DNA from: UBA3537 sp965658025
GTDB taxonomy: Bacteria > Bacteroidota > Bacteroidia > Flavobacteriales > Flavobacteriaceae
NCBI GenBank assembly: GCA_965658025.1
Contig: CBFHQL010000024.1
Coordinates: 1-24,367, forward strand
Direction of reading: 5' to 3'
Length of the DNA: 24,367 nt
Made by a program: the position numbers and the translations under genes. The notes beneath the pieces were generated by a model. It did not search any database. It saw nothing but the letters and a program-made list of their open reading frames with translations, and was not told the origin of the DNA. Below are positions 1-7,893 of this stretch, piece after piece (position 1 is the first letter of the stretch; every line of letters starts with the position of its first letter).

Positions 1-150
1 GTTGTACTTGGAAAAAACTATCCTCTTCCTATTGTAAACCTTGAAGAAAGTGCACGTACAGCACGCGCAAAAGTATGGGGACACCGCAAACACCCATTGG
101 TGCAAAAAGAAAATAAAAGAATTTTAAAAAAACACGTTAAAAGACGTTAA
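1..150 (+). CDS. photolyase/cryptochrome family protein, C-terminal fragment
   Basis: An open frame runs in from the left edge and stops with TAA at 148-150, giving the last 49 residues of a larger protein. It starts VVLGKNYPLPIVNLEESAR and ends in a lysine/arginine-rich tail (KRILKKHVKRR). The YPxPIVxxxxxAR pattern is the usual end of the FAD-binding domain of the DNA photolyase/cryptochrome family, which repairs UV photoproducts or senses blue light. The FAD pocket and antenna domain lie outside the window, so CPD photolyase, (6-4) photolyase and DASH cryptochrome cannot be told apart. The basic tail could help DNA contact, but that is inference. The gene points towards the tRNA and has no clear terminator of its own. 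Confidence 0.7.
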   Translation, partial: VVLGKNYPLPIVNLEESARTARAKVWGHRKHPLVQKENKRILKKHVKRR

Positions 151-197
151 TGAAAAGATATAAAAAAAGCCCTCCATTTTACAGGAAAGCTTCTCAT

Positions 198-273
198 TGG
201 TTTGTCAAACCACTGGTAATCAAATGATTACCTCAACACAACGTTGTTCGTACTTTTAGTTCGCTAAAAGTAC
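198..273. repeat. cluster of four short perfect inverted repeats
   Basis: Four palindromic units lie one after another: 198-212 (TGGTTT, 3-base loop, AAACCA), 215-232 (GGTAATCA, AA, TGATTACC), 238-247 (ACAACGTTGT) and 250-273 (GTACTTTTAG, TTCG loop, CTAAAAGTAC). The last has a 10-bp stem and begins four bases past the 3' end of the minus-strand tRNA. None is followed by a strong T-run on either strand, so they are not classical terminators. They may help tRNA 3' processing or end both converging transcripts. Confidence 0.6.
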
Positions 274-277
274 TTTG

Positions 278-351
278 CGGTCTGGACGGGACTCGAACCC
301 GCGACCCCCTGCGTGACAGGCAGGTATTCTAACCAACTGAACTACCAAACC
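278..351 (-). tRNA. tRNA-Asp (anticodon GTC)
   Basis: Read on the minus strand, the 74 bases fold as a complete tRNA. The acceptor arms GGTTTGG and CCAGACC pair with one G-U, and the discriminator is G. The D-loop region (AGTTCAGTTGGTTAGA) and the T-arm (GGGTTCGAGTCCC) are canonical. The anticodon stem-loop CCTGCCTGTCACGCAGG shows anticodon GTC, which reads Asp codons GAC and GAT. The 3' CCA is not encoded and must be added after transcription. No partner tRNA is seen in the window. Confidence 0.95.
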
Positions 352-417
352 GTTGCTTTATAGCGCATGCAAATATACACTGCATTTTTAATACGACAAA
401 TGTTTTTGATTTATTTT

Positions 418-1347
418 TTATAAAAACTTATAGCGCTTTTTAAAGAATGTCATCATGATGTTTTCAAATCCTTGACGCACATCTACAGGGACATAATTTA
501 TTTTGTATTGATCGCATTTTTGCTTTAACTGTCGAAAATAGTTTGCCATTGCAGCCGTATAATTTTCTTGAACGGCGTCTGGAAAAAGATCGATAGAAGC
601 TCCCGTTTCTACATCTACAAAATGCGTTGGCGTATTGCTAAACGCAAAATCAAACTCTGTTTTTTTGTCATATACATGAAAAAGAATCAATTCGTGCTTG
701 TTGTATTTCAAATGACGAAGGGCCTCAAACAGCTCTTGTGATGCTTTGTCCGACTGAAACATATCAGTAAACAAAATAATCATAGAACGACGGTGCATTT
801 GTTCGGCAATTTGATGCAAGACCTCATAGGTTTTGGTCTTCGCTTGTTTGGGAGTCGATGATGTAAGGTCATTCAGTTTTGTAAACAACATCTGAAAATG
901 ACGTTCATTTCCTTTTTCAGGAGCATAAAAATCATATTTGTCATCATACAAACTCAGGCCAGCAGCATCGCGTTGTTTTTTAAGAATTTGAAGTAATACT
1001 GCAGATGCCAATGCCGAAAACTCAACTTTATTGTAGCTCAACTCAGGGTGTTGTTTTCTGTTAGGATAATACATTGAAGCGCTTTGATCGACAATAATAT
1101 GACAACGCATGTTGGTTTCTTCATCAAAACGTTTGGTGTATAATTTGTCCGTTTTGGCAAAAAGTTTCCAATCGATATGACGTGTACTGTCCCCATTGTT
1201 ATAAATTTTATGTTCGGCAAATTCTGCCGAAAACCCATGAAATGGGCTTTTGTGCATTCCAGAAATAAAACCCTCAACAATAGATTGTGCCAATAGTTCA
1301 AACTCAGAAAATTGAGTGCTGTTTTGAAAATGATTTTGAAAACTCAT
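418..1347 (-). CDS. DUF58 domain protein with von Willebrand A-like fold
   Basis: This 309-residue protein carries the DUF58 signature at about residues 47-79 (HKIYNNGDSTRHIDW, then TDKLYTKRFDEETN). A MIDAS-like metal-binding motif, DQSAS, follows at 87-91 in a von Willebrand A-like fold. No membrane segment is visible, so it is probably cytoplasmic. DUF58 proteins often accompany MoxR AAA+ ATPases and membrane BatA/BatB proteins as parts of assembly or stress systems; none of those partners is in this window. It lies downstream of trxA on the same strand with a terminator hairpin between them, so it may be transcribed separately or by read-through. The family call is firm; the cellular role is unknown. 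Confidence 0.85.
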   Translation of the reverse strand: MSFQNHFQNSTQFSEFELLAQSIVEGFISGMHKSPFHGFSAEFAEHKIYNNGDSTRHIDWKLFAKTDKLYTKRFDEETNMRCHIIVDQSASMYYPNRKQHPELSYNKVEFSALASAVLLQILKKQRDAAGLSLYDDKYDFYAPEKGNERHFQMLFTKLNDLTSSTPKQAKTKTYEVLHQIAEQMHRRSMIILFTDMFQSDKASQELFEALRHLKYNKHELILFHVYDKKTEFDFAFSNTPTHFVDVETGASIDLFPDAVQENYTAAMANYFRQLKQKCDQYKINYVPVDVRQGFENIMMTFFKKRYKFL

Positions 1348-1360
1348 TATCCTCTAAACT

Positions 1361-1392
1361 AAAAAAGGTTCGCCACATGGACAAACCTTTTT
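1361..1392 (-). terminator. Rho-independent terminator after trxA
   Basis: On the minus strand AAAAAGGTT-TGTC, a 5-base loop and GGCG-AACCTTTTT form a stem of about 13 bp (two G-U pairs) ending in six Ts. It starts about 20 bases past the trxA stop and 14 bases before the DUF58 start. The A-run and T-run are symmetric, so it could also work on the other strand. Confidence 0.8.
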
Positions 1393-1414
1393 GTATTAAA
1401 TATTTATATGCGAA

Positions 1415-1732
1415 TTACAATAGCGCATCAATCGCGTCGGTGTAACTTGCTTTTGGTGCAACGCCAACTTGACGTCCAACAACTTCTCCGTTTTGGAAGA
1501 CCAATACTGTAGGAATGTTTCGCACACCATACTTTGCAGCAAATTCTTGATTTGCATCAACATCGACTTTACCAACTACGGCTTTGTCGGCATACTCAGT
1601 ACTAATTTCGTCAATGATAGGGCCTACCATACGACAAGGACCGCACCATGCCGCCCAAAAATCAACCAAAACTGGTTTGCTGCTGTTCAATACTGTTTCT
1701 TCAAAATTTGCATCTGTTATTTCTAGTGCCAT
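1415..1732 (-). CDS. trxA: thioredoxin
   Basis: A 105-residue thioredoxin, the normal length for a single-domain family member. The redox motif WCGPC has its cysteines at residues 30 and 33, and the cis-proline motif NIPT lies in the second half. It reduces protein disulfides in the cytoplasm, taking electrons from thioredoxin reductase, which is not in this window. The ATG at 1732 (MALEITD) is preferred over an in-frame start 12 residues upstream because the extra residues match nothing in the family and would overlap a TAAATTTG promoter element at 1756-1763. The gene lies between dnaE and the DUF58 gene on the same strand, and a terminator hairpin follows it. Confidence 0.95.
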   Translation of the reverse strand: MALEITDANFEETVLNSSKPVLVDFWAAWCGPCRMVGPIIDEISTEYADKAVVGKVDVDANQEFAAKYGVRNIPTVLVFQNGEVVGRQVGVAPKASYTDAIDALL

Positions 1733-1755
1733 AAGATTTAGTTTATTTATACCTA

Positions 1756-1763
1756 CAAATTTA
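1756..1763 (-). promoter_or_regulatory. candidate -7 element for trxA
   Basis: TAAATTTG on the minus strand fits the Bacteroidota -7 consensus TAnnTTTG and lies 23 bases before the chosen trxA ATG. I see no TTG at the expected -33 distance, so support is partial. Confidence 0.4.
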
Positions 1764-1835
1764 GTCAAAAAAATGAGTTATCAGGCCTATGCTCAATTTG
1801 TTTTTCTTATGCTGAAATTGACAAAGCTGATGTTT

Positions 1836-4800
1836 CTAATTTAGTTTATAAAAAATATCTTGATTTTGGAGTTCATTCAACAGTTCCTGAGAAATTTGTA
1901 CTTTCTGTTTTCTGCTCTTAAGTTCTACTTTCAATTCATCGTCATCATCGTAAACTACAAAATTAAGGTTGTGTTTCCCTTTGTGCATTTTTAATAAATC
2001 CTGAAGTTCAAAAATCTTTTGTTCTGTCAGCCCCTTAATATTCAATTGAATCGATAGTTTTTTAGCATAGGCATCCATCACATCATGGAGTAATTGAAAA
2101 TTGTTGAATTGTAAACGTGGCTCCCCTTTTTTGCCTGTTTCTCTATTGGTCCACCCCTCGCGTACAAATGCACGAACATACACAAAGTTATTAATCATCA
2201 AAAAATGTCTGAATTTGAGGTATTCTTCGCCAAAAATTCGGAACTCATGGCTGTTGGTATANNNNNNNNNNGCTCACGCGGTGTTGCACATCAGTGACCA
2301 CGCCACCAAATGTAATTTCTTTATTGATAAGTGGGGTCATATTCTGAAAATAGGCCACTGTTCCATTGCAAAAATTCTGCATTTCTATTCGGAAATCGTC
2401 CAAAGGATGACCAGAAATATAGATGCCTACAACCTCTTTTTCGCGCGCCAATTTTTCCATCGTCCCCCATTGTTCACATGCTGGTAGTTCAGGTTCTGGA
2501 AATTGTACTTCACTCGCTTCACCAAACAAACTGACCTGAGCAGAATTTTTATTTTCTTGGTATTTATTGGCAAATTTTATGGTTTTTTCTAAAAACGTTA
2601 CCCCATCACCTTCCTCATAAAAATATTGAGCACGGTGGGTATTGGAAAAACAATCGAAACTTCCAGCATTGGCCAAATTTTCAAATGCTTTTTTGTTGGC
2701 GGCACGCAAATCTATCCGTTTGGCCAAATCAAAAATAGAACGGTATGGGCCCTCGCTTTTACGCTCGTTTACAATGGTTTTGACTGCGCCATGCCCCACC
2801 CCTTTTATGGCGCCCATACCAAAGCGAATGGCGTTGTCTTTGTTGACTGAAAATTTGTAATAACTTTCATTGACATCTGGCCCCAAAACCTTCATTTTCA
2901 TGCGTTTGGCTTCTTCCATAAAAAAGGTAACTTGTTTGATGTCGTTCATGTTGTTGGACAGTACGGCTGCCATATATTCTGCGGGGTAATGCGCTTTGAG
3001 GTAGGCCGTTTGGTAGGCAATCCACGCATAACAAGTAGAGTGCGATTTGTTGAAGGCGTAACTGGCAAATTTTTCCCAATCGGTCCAAATTTTTTCTAAT
3101 TTTTCTGCGGCCAACCCTTTTGCTGTTGCTTGAGCAATAAATTTTGGTTTCATTTTGTCCAAAACAGTCTTTTGCTTTTTCCCCATCGCTTTACGCAGAA
3201 CATCGGCCTCACCTTTGGTGAAATCGGCCAATTTTTGCGACAACAACATGACCTGCTCTTGATACACCGTAATCCCATACGTCTCTCTCAAATATTCTTC
3301 CATTTCAGGAAGGTCATAAGTAATCTCTTCATCGCCGTGTTTTCTGCGGATAAAACTAGGAATATACTCCAAAGGCCCAGGGCGGTACAGTGCATTCATG
3401 GCGATTAAATCGGCAAAAACTGTGGGTTTCAAATCCCGCATATGCTTTTGCATTCCGGGTGATTCGTACTGAAAAATCCCTACCGTTTCACCTCTTTGAA
3501 AAAGTTCATAAGTCGCCACATTGTCCAAAGGAAAATTTTCTGGATCTAATTCAATGCCATGCTTTGCTTTAACAATTTTGACGGTGTCTTTGATGAGCGT
3601 TAAGGTTTTCAGACCCAAGAAATCCATTTTCAATAGCCCTGCATCTTCTACCACCGAATTGTCAAACTGAGTGACATACAGCTCTGAATCTTTTGCCGTA
3701 GCAATGGGTACATAATTGGTAATATCCCCAGGCGTGATGATGACCCCACAGGCATGAATTCCTGTATTTCTAAGCGATCCTTCCAATACTTTGGCTTGAT
3801 TAACGGTTTCTGCTTCTAGATCGTCCCCTTCTGAAATGTTCAAGAGTTGATTGATGAGTTCCATATCCTCGGCACGGAACTTTTGTTTCAAAACTTTTTC
3901 GTCTTCACCAAAAATTTTATTGAGTTTAGACATATTGGGCACGAGCTTCGCAATGCGGTCGGCATCCCCAAGCGGTAAATCCAATACACGAGCGGTATCT
4001 CTAATCGAGGATTTGGCCGCCATCGTACCATAAGTTACAATTTGTGCCACTTGGCTTGATCCGTATTTTTTAATGACATAATCCATCACACGACCACGGC
4101 CTTCGTCATCAAAATCAATATCAATATCGGGCATACTCACACGGTCTGGATTCAAAAACCGCTCAAAAAGTAAATCGTATTTGATAGGATCAATATTGGT
4201 AATCCAAAGGCAATAGGCCACCACAGAACCTGCGGCAGAACCACGACCCGGCCCCACAGAAACATCCATGTTTCGGGCTTCGCGAATAAAATCTTCAACA
4301 ATCAAAAAATACCCTGGATAACCCGTCTTTTCAATGGTTTGCAATTCAAAATCTAAGCGTTCTTTAATCTCATCAGTCAGTGTACCATAACGCTTTTTGG
4401 CGCCTTCATAGGACAAATGACGGAGGTAAGCATTTTCACCGTGATTGGTGCCCTCAGTGGCATCGGAAGGGTGTTCAAATTCTTTAGGAATATCGAATTT
4501 TGGCAGCAATACTTCTCTGGCCAATTCAAAGGGTTCTATTTTATCGACTACCTCTTGCATGTTCAAAATCGCATCAGGAACATCTTGAAACAATTGTTTC
4601 ATCTCCTCTGCCGACTTGAAATAGTACTCTTGGTTGGGCAATCCATAGCGATAACCACGACCACGACCAATGGGGGTAGCTTGTTTTTCGCCATCTTTGA
4701 CGCACAACAAAATATCGTGAGCATTGGCCTCGGTTTGGTCAATATAATAGGTATTGTTTGTTGCCAAAAGGTTAATCTTATGCTTTTCGGCAAAATTGAT

Positions 4801-6186
4801 TAGAACGGTATTGACATGGTCTTCGTCTTGCTGACCATGACGCATCAATTCAATATAAAAATCTGCTCCAAATTGTGCTTTCCACCACAACAACGCTTCT
4901 TCGGCTTGGTGCTCACCAACATTCAAAATTTTGGACGGTACCTCGCCATATAAATTACCTGAAAGTACAATCAAATCGTCTTTGTATTGCTCGACAATAC
5001 CTCGGTCGATACGCGGCACATAGTAAAACCCATCGGTAAAGGCCAAAGAAGACATTTTGACCAAATTTTGATAGCCCTTTTTATTTTTGGCTAAAAATAC
5101 CATTTGATAGCCATTGTCTTTTTGGGATTTATTGGTGTGGTCTTCACAAACAAAAAATTCGCTACCCACAATGGGTTTGATGGGCTTTTGATGAAACCCC
5201 TCGCCTTCGGCTTCGGCGGTTGCTTTGCGCTGGGCCAAAGACTTGTTGTGTATGCCTATTTCTTTTACAAAATGAAATGCGCCCATCATATTGCCATGAT
5301 CGGTAAGGGCAACGGCAGGCATCCCCGCTTCGGCAGTGGCTTTAACCAATTTTTTTATACTGATGGTCGATTGTAAAATCGAAAATTGAGAGTGGTTATG
5401 TAAGTGCACCACTGGAGCATCCGCCAATTCAGTCGAAATTTCGCTGGTGATTGGTGGTGTGGTTTGTTCTTGTTTTTTGGTCTGTTCAACAAGTTTGGCC
5501 GCGGCTTTTTTTAGATTGACATGCTTGAGCCCCAAAGGCGCAATACCATCGGGGTTTTGGGTTTGAAAATCTTGCAGATAATCAGGTGCTGCTTGCAACT
5601 GGTCTGTGGTATAAATCCCTTGACGCAACAGTTCCAAAAAACAACGGGTAGTGGCCTCGACATCGGCGGTGGCGTTGTGGGCTTCTGCAAAAGGAGTCCC
5701 AAACAATTTTTGGTGCAATTCGGTAAGGGTAGGCAATTTGAACTTGCCGCCACGCCCCCCTGGCAATTGGCATAAATTGGCGGTGGTTTCGGTACAGGTG
5801 TCCAAAACCGGCATACTGTTGAGCGGTGTTTCGACCTGCATACGGTGGTACTCGCAACCCATGATGTTGAGGTCAAAGCCCACATTTTGACCGACTACAA
5901 ATTTGGCTTTGGCCAGTGCGCTGTTAAATTTTTCGAGAACAACAGCCAACGCTTCCCCTTGTGCGGTCGCCAATGCGGTAGAAATCCCATGGATCTGCTC
6001 GGCGTCGTAGGGAATATTAAACCCCTCTGGACGAATAAGGAAATCTTGATGCTCGATACAATGGCCCATAGCGTCGTGCAATTGCCATGCGATTTGGATA
6101 CAACGCGGCCAATTGTCGGTGTCCGTAAGGGGCGCATTCCAACGTTTTGGAAGCCCTGTGGTTTCGGTATCAAAGATTAAATACAT
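1836..6186 (-). CDS. dnaE: DNA polymerase III alpha subunit with N-terminal exonuclease (interrupted by an assembly gap)
   Basis: This is the replicative polymerase. Residues 1-195 are a DnaQ-like 3'-5' exonuclease (FDTETTG with D6/E8, D105, and HNATAD at 170-175). A PHP domain follows (HLHNHSQF 261-268, TDHGNM 295-300), then the C-family polymerase core (VGPGRGS 644-650; catalytic D687 and D689 in PDIDIDF). A beta-clamp motif QVSLF lies at 1217-1221. The frame runs from ATG 6186 into ten Ns (2262-2271). Beyond them another frame continues with EFRIFGEEYLKF and the rest of the OB-fold C-terminus, stopping at 1836. The frames differ by one base across the Ns, so the gap length is arbitrary. 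Judged from family memory about a dozen residues are missing, for a true length near 1460. It is one intact gene, not a pseudogene. trxA follows on the same strand. Confidence 0.93.
2262..2271. other. assembly gap (ten Ns) inside dnaE
   Basis: Ten unknown bases join two parts of the dnaE reading frame that are out of phase by one. Coding sequence of the same gene continues on both sides (…TDVQHRVS before, YTNSHEFRIFG after). The run is therefore a scaffolding placeholder and not a measured length. Confidence 0.97.
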
Positions 6187-6198
6187 GGCAAAAATTTG

Positions 6199-6238
6199 TG
6201 CTTAAAATAGGACAATAAATATAGTATTATTTTAAGCA
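6199..6238. promoter_or_regulatory. 10-bp inverted repeat around a possible dnaE promoter
   Basis: TGCTTAAAAT (6199-6208) and ATTTTAAGCA (6229-6238) are a perfect inverted repeat separated by 20 bases, starting 13 bases before the dnaE ATG. Between the arms the minus strand reads TATATTTA (6216-6223), one base off the TAnnTTTG -7 consensus. It could be an operator or an mRNA hairpin. Confidence 0.4.
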
Positions 6239-6365
6239 GTTGGGGGTGGTTTTTTTTAAGGATTTATAAACAATTAAAAAAAAGTTACTCAAAAATGTGA
6301 CTTTTTGAAAAACTATGTGTCTATAGTATTGAGGGGGATGAGTTTTTGGAATTAAAAATTAAATT

Positions 6366-7214
6366 ATGAAACAAATTATTTTATGTTCACTACTATTTTT
6401 TGTGACGAGTGGTTGTAAAAACAACTACAAGAAATTACAAGATTATATTAAGTCAAATAATATAAACGAAATAGAAAACATTGTTAAAAGTGGAAAAGTC
6501 AATTTAAACAAACCTTTGCCTAATGGAGAGTTCCCACTAATATTTTCAATAGAAAAGGACAACTATTTAACGACAAAAACCTTAATTGAATTTGGTGCAT
6601 CGACTAACAATTACGGAGATACAATTCCATTATTTTTTGCAGTAAAAAATGATAATCTACAAATTATAAATTTATTGATCGATAACAATGCTGACATCTC
6701 AAAATTAAATGGTAAAAATCAAAATTTGTTGTTTTATACTAAAAGTAAAAAAACTGCCAAATTACTCATAGGTGAGCTAAATGTAAATCAACAAGACACA
6801 CTAGGTGAGACCCCTTTATTTAGTGCTATTAAAAATAACAACAAAGAAATGATTGACTTGTTTCTAAACAAAAAAGGTGTAGATATTTATAAAAAAAATA
6901 ATACTGGTACGAGCATATTAGATTTAGCTAAAGACAAAAAGAACAATGAATTAATCAACATTTTAAACAAAAGAAAAAGATATGATAATTGGCCTCAAAA
7001 AGGAGATGTAGTTTATATATATGGAGATTTGAATGGAACTTTTTTTAACACCTACAAGGGAATCGTAAAAAAAGTCGTTGTAGAAAATGGTCATAAATAT
7101 GTATATGTGGGCAGTAGTAAACGAAAATTCAGAGTAAATCAAAAAGCTTTTAGATATAAAAAATCCCTAATCAACTACTGGACAAGGAATGGATATAGAT
7201 ATAACGGGTATTAA
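6366..7214 (+). CDS. ankyrin-repeat lipoprotein, unknown function
   Basis: A 282-residue protein. The start MKQIILCSLLFFVTSGC is a lipoprotein signal, so Cys17 is likely lipidated and the mature protein membrane-anchored outside the cytoplasm. Residues about 20-205 are degenerate ankyrin repeats (for example GDTIPLFFAVKNDNLQIINL and GETPLFSAIKNNNKEMIDLF). Ankyrin repeats are protein-binding scaffolds with no activity of their own. Residues 207-262 are a short beta-rich, basic region (KGDVVYIYGDLNG, then GIVKKVVVENGHKYVYVG) that looks like an SH3-type barrel; this is my reading of the pattern, not a confirmed match. Base composition is visibly more AT-rich than dnaE or rpsP, which suggests acquisition. 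It is followed by another AT-rich lipoprotein gene 52 bases on. No specific role can be assigned. Confidence 0.75.
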   Translation: MKQIILCSLLFFVTSGCKNNYKKLQDYIKSNNINEIENIVKSGKVNLNKPLPNGEFPLIFSIEKDNYLTTKTLIEFGASTNNYGDTIPLFFAVKNDNLQIINLLIDNNADISKLNGKNQNLLFYTKSKKTAKLLIGELNVNQQDTLGETPLFSAIKNNNKEMIDLFLNKKGVDIYKKNNTGTSILDLAKDKKNNELINILNKRKRYDNWPQKGDVVYIYGDLNGTFFNTYKGIVKKVVVENGHKYVYVGSSKRKFRVNQKAFRYKKSLINYWTRNGYRYNGY

Positions 7215-7227
7215 CAGAATACCTCGC

Positions 7228-7252
7228 TTACTACTCATAGCCAAACCGTTGT
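7228..7252 (+). repeat. half-site complementary to the repeat downstream of the next gene
   Basis: The reverse complement of this stretch reads ACAAC, six bases, then GCTATGAGTAGTAA. It matches the copies at 7761-7780 and 7869-7888 (ACAAC, one base, GCTATAAGTAATTA) at all five bases of the first block and 11 of 14 of the second. It lies just upstream of the lipoprotein gene, in the opposite orientation to the downstream copies. Confidence 0.5.
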
Positions 7253-7266
7253 ACACAATAAAGAAA

Positions 7267-7752
7267 ATGAAAAAGTTCTATTTTATAATTATCTGTTTTT
7301 TGACAATATTATTTGTGTCTTGTTCCAAAAGCATTATTTTAAATGGGACTTATCAAAATAATATTTCTCCTTTCGGACTTTCTGCTTATGAAGTAACATT
7401 CGAAAATAATGGAGTTTGTAATTTTAAAAGCAAAAGCCATCTTCAAAATACAGTTGAGTTAAAAGGAAAATATACTATTAAAAGTGGCAGAGTATACATA
7501 CGCTTTATCGAGCCAAAAAAAAACAAATTAATAGTTGATGAATTGACTTGGACTGCTCATGACGAATACGAATCTTATGAGTTGAAAAAAGAAAAAGGAA
7601 TTGAATTTCACTATAAGTACTTAATCGAAAACCAAAAACTCTACGTTTACAGAGTAGATAATGGAAAATTGGTTAAAAAAGTTGAACACTACAATAATGA
7701 AAAAGGAAGACTCAAAACTGAATATTATTTACAAAAATCAATGAAAAATTAG
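7267..7752 (+). CDS. small lipoprotein, unknown function
   Basis: A 161-residue protein starting at ATG 7267 (MKKFYFIIICFLTILFVSC), where Cys19 is a lipobox cysteine. An in-frame start 26 residues upstream would overlap the previous gene and bury the signal peptide, so it was rejected. The mature part begins with LNGTYQNN and continues with alternating short strands (AYEVTFENNG, LKGKYTIKSGRVYIRF). This resembles the small beta-sandwich or lipocalin-like lipoproteins common in Bacteroidota, but no named family is recognised. The tail is lysine-rich. Codon choice is AT-rich, like the ankyrin lipoprotein before it. The gene lies between two inverted half-sites (7228-7252 and 7761-7780), which suggests it moved as a unit. 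Function unknown. Confidence 0.7.
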   Translation: MKKFYFIIICFLTILFVSCSKSIILNGTYQNNISPFGLSAYEVTFENNGVCNFKSKSHLQNTVELKGKYTIKSGRVYIRFIEPKKNKLIVDELTWTAHDEYESYELKKEKGIEFHYKYLIENQKLYVYRVDNGKLVKKVEHYNNEKGRLKTEYYLQKSMKN

Positions 7753-7758
7753 AGTGGC

Positions 7759-7778
7759 CAACAACAGCTATAAGTAAT
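7759..7778 (+). repeat. direct repeat, copy 1
   Basis: CAACAACAGCTATAAGTAAT begins six bases after the stop codon of the lipoprotein gene and is repeated exactly at 7867-7886. Its core is the complement of the half-site at 7228-7252. Confidence 0.85.
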
Positions 7779-7794
7779 TACCACAACTCGCCTA

Positions 7795-7812
7795 TCCTTC
7801 GGCAAGCTCAGG
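7795..7812 (+). repeat. REP-like sequence between the direct repeats
   Basis: CCTTCGGCAAGCTCAGGA reads TCCTGAGCTTGCCGAAGG on the other strand. This resembles a CCTGAGCTTGxCGAAGG sequence that I recall as a widespread intergenic repeat in bacterial genomes. Only one copy is present here, so the call rests on recognition of the string. Confidence 0.45.
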
Positions 7813-7866
7813 ACTGGCTTCTGAAAATCCTTGTTTCGACTGTTTTTGAGTTTATCGAAAAAAGCT

Positions 7867-7886
7867 CAACAACAGCTATAAGTAAT
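7867..7886 (+). repeat. direct repeat, copy 2
   Basis: An exact second copy of the 20-base sequence at 7759-7778, 88 bases further on, immediately before the 3' end of the minus-strand DUF6252-like gene. Confidence 0.85.
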
Positions 7887-7893
7887 AACCCCC

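Noticed and set aside
198..273. CRISPR array
   Set aside because: The palindromes differ from one another in sequence and length; there is no repeated unit with spacers.
1836..2261. A separate small gene downstream of dnaE
   Set aside because: Its first residues upstream of the proposed start continue in frame to the Ns as polymerase C-terminal sequence (EFRIFGEEYLKF), so it is the end of dnaE.
4417..4803. Plus-strand reading frames inside dnaE and similar frames inside other genes
   Set aside because: They lie opposite strongly conserved coding sequence and resemble no family, so they are shadows.
6279..6306. Terminator-like hairpin upstream of the ankyrin gene (AAAAAGTTAC / GTGACTTTTT)
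   Set aside because: The stem is nearly all A-T with one G-U pair, and no plus-strand gene ends before it that it could terminate.
7206..7223. Small palindrome GGTATT-AACAG-AATACC over the stop of the ankyrin gene as a terminator
   Set aside because: Six weak pairs and no T-run; more likely chance, or part of the half-site region.
6366..7752. Toxin-antitoxin or toxin-immunity pair
   Set aside because: Both proteins have lipoprotein signals, no toxin motif is visible, and adjacency alone is not evidence.
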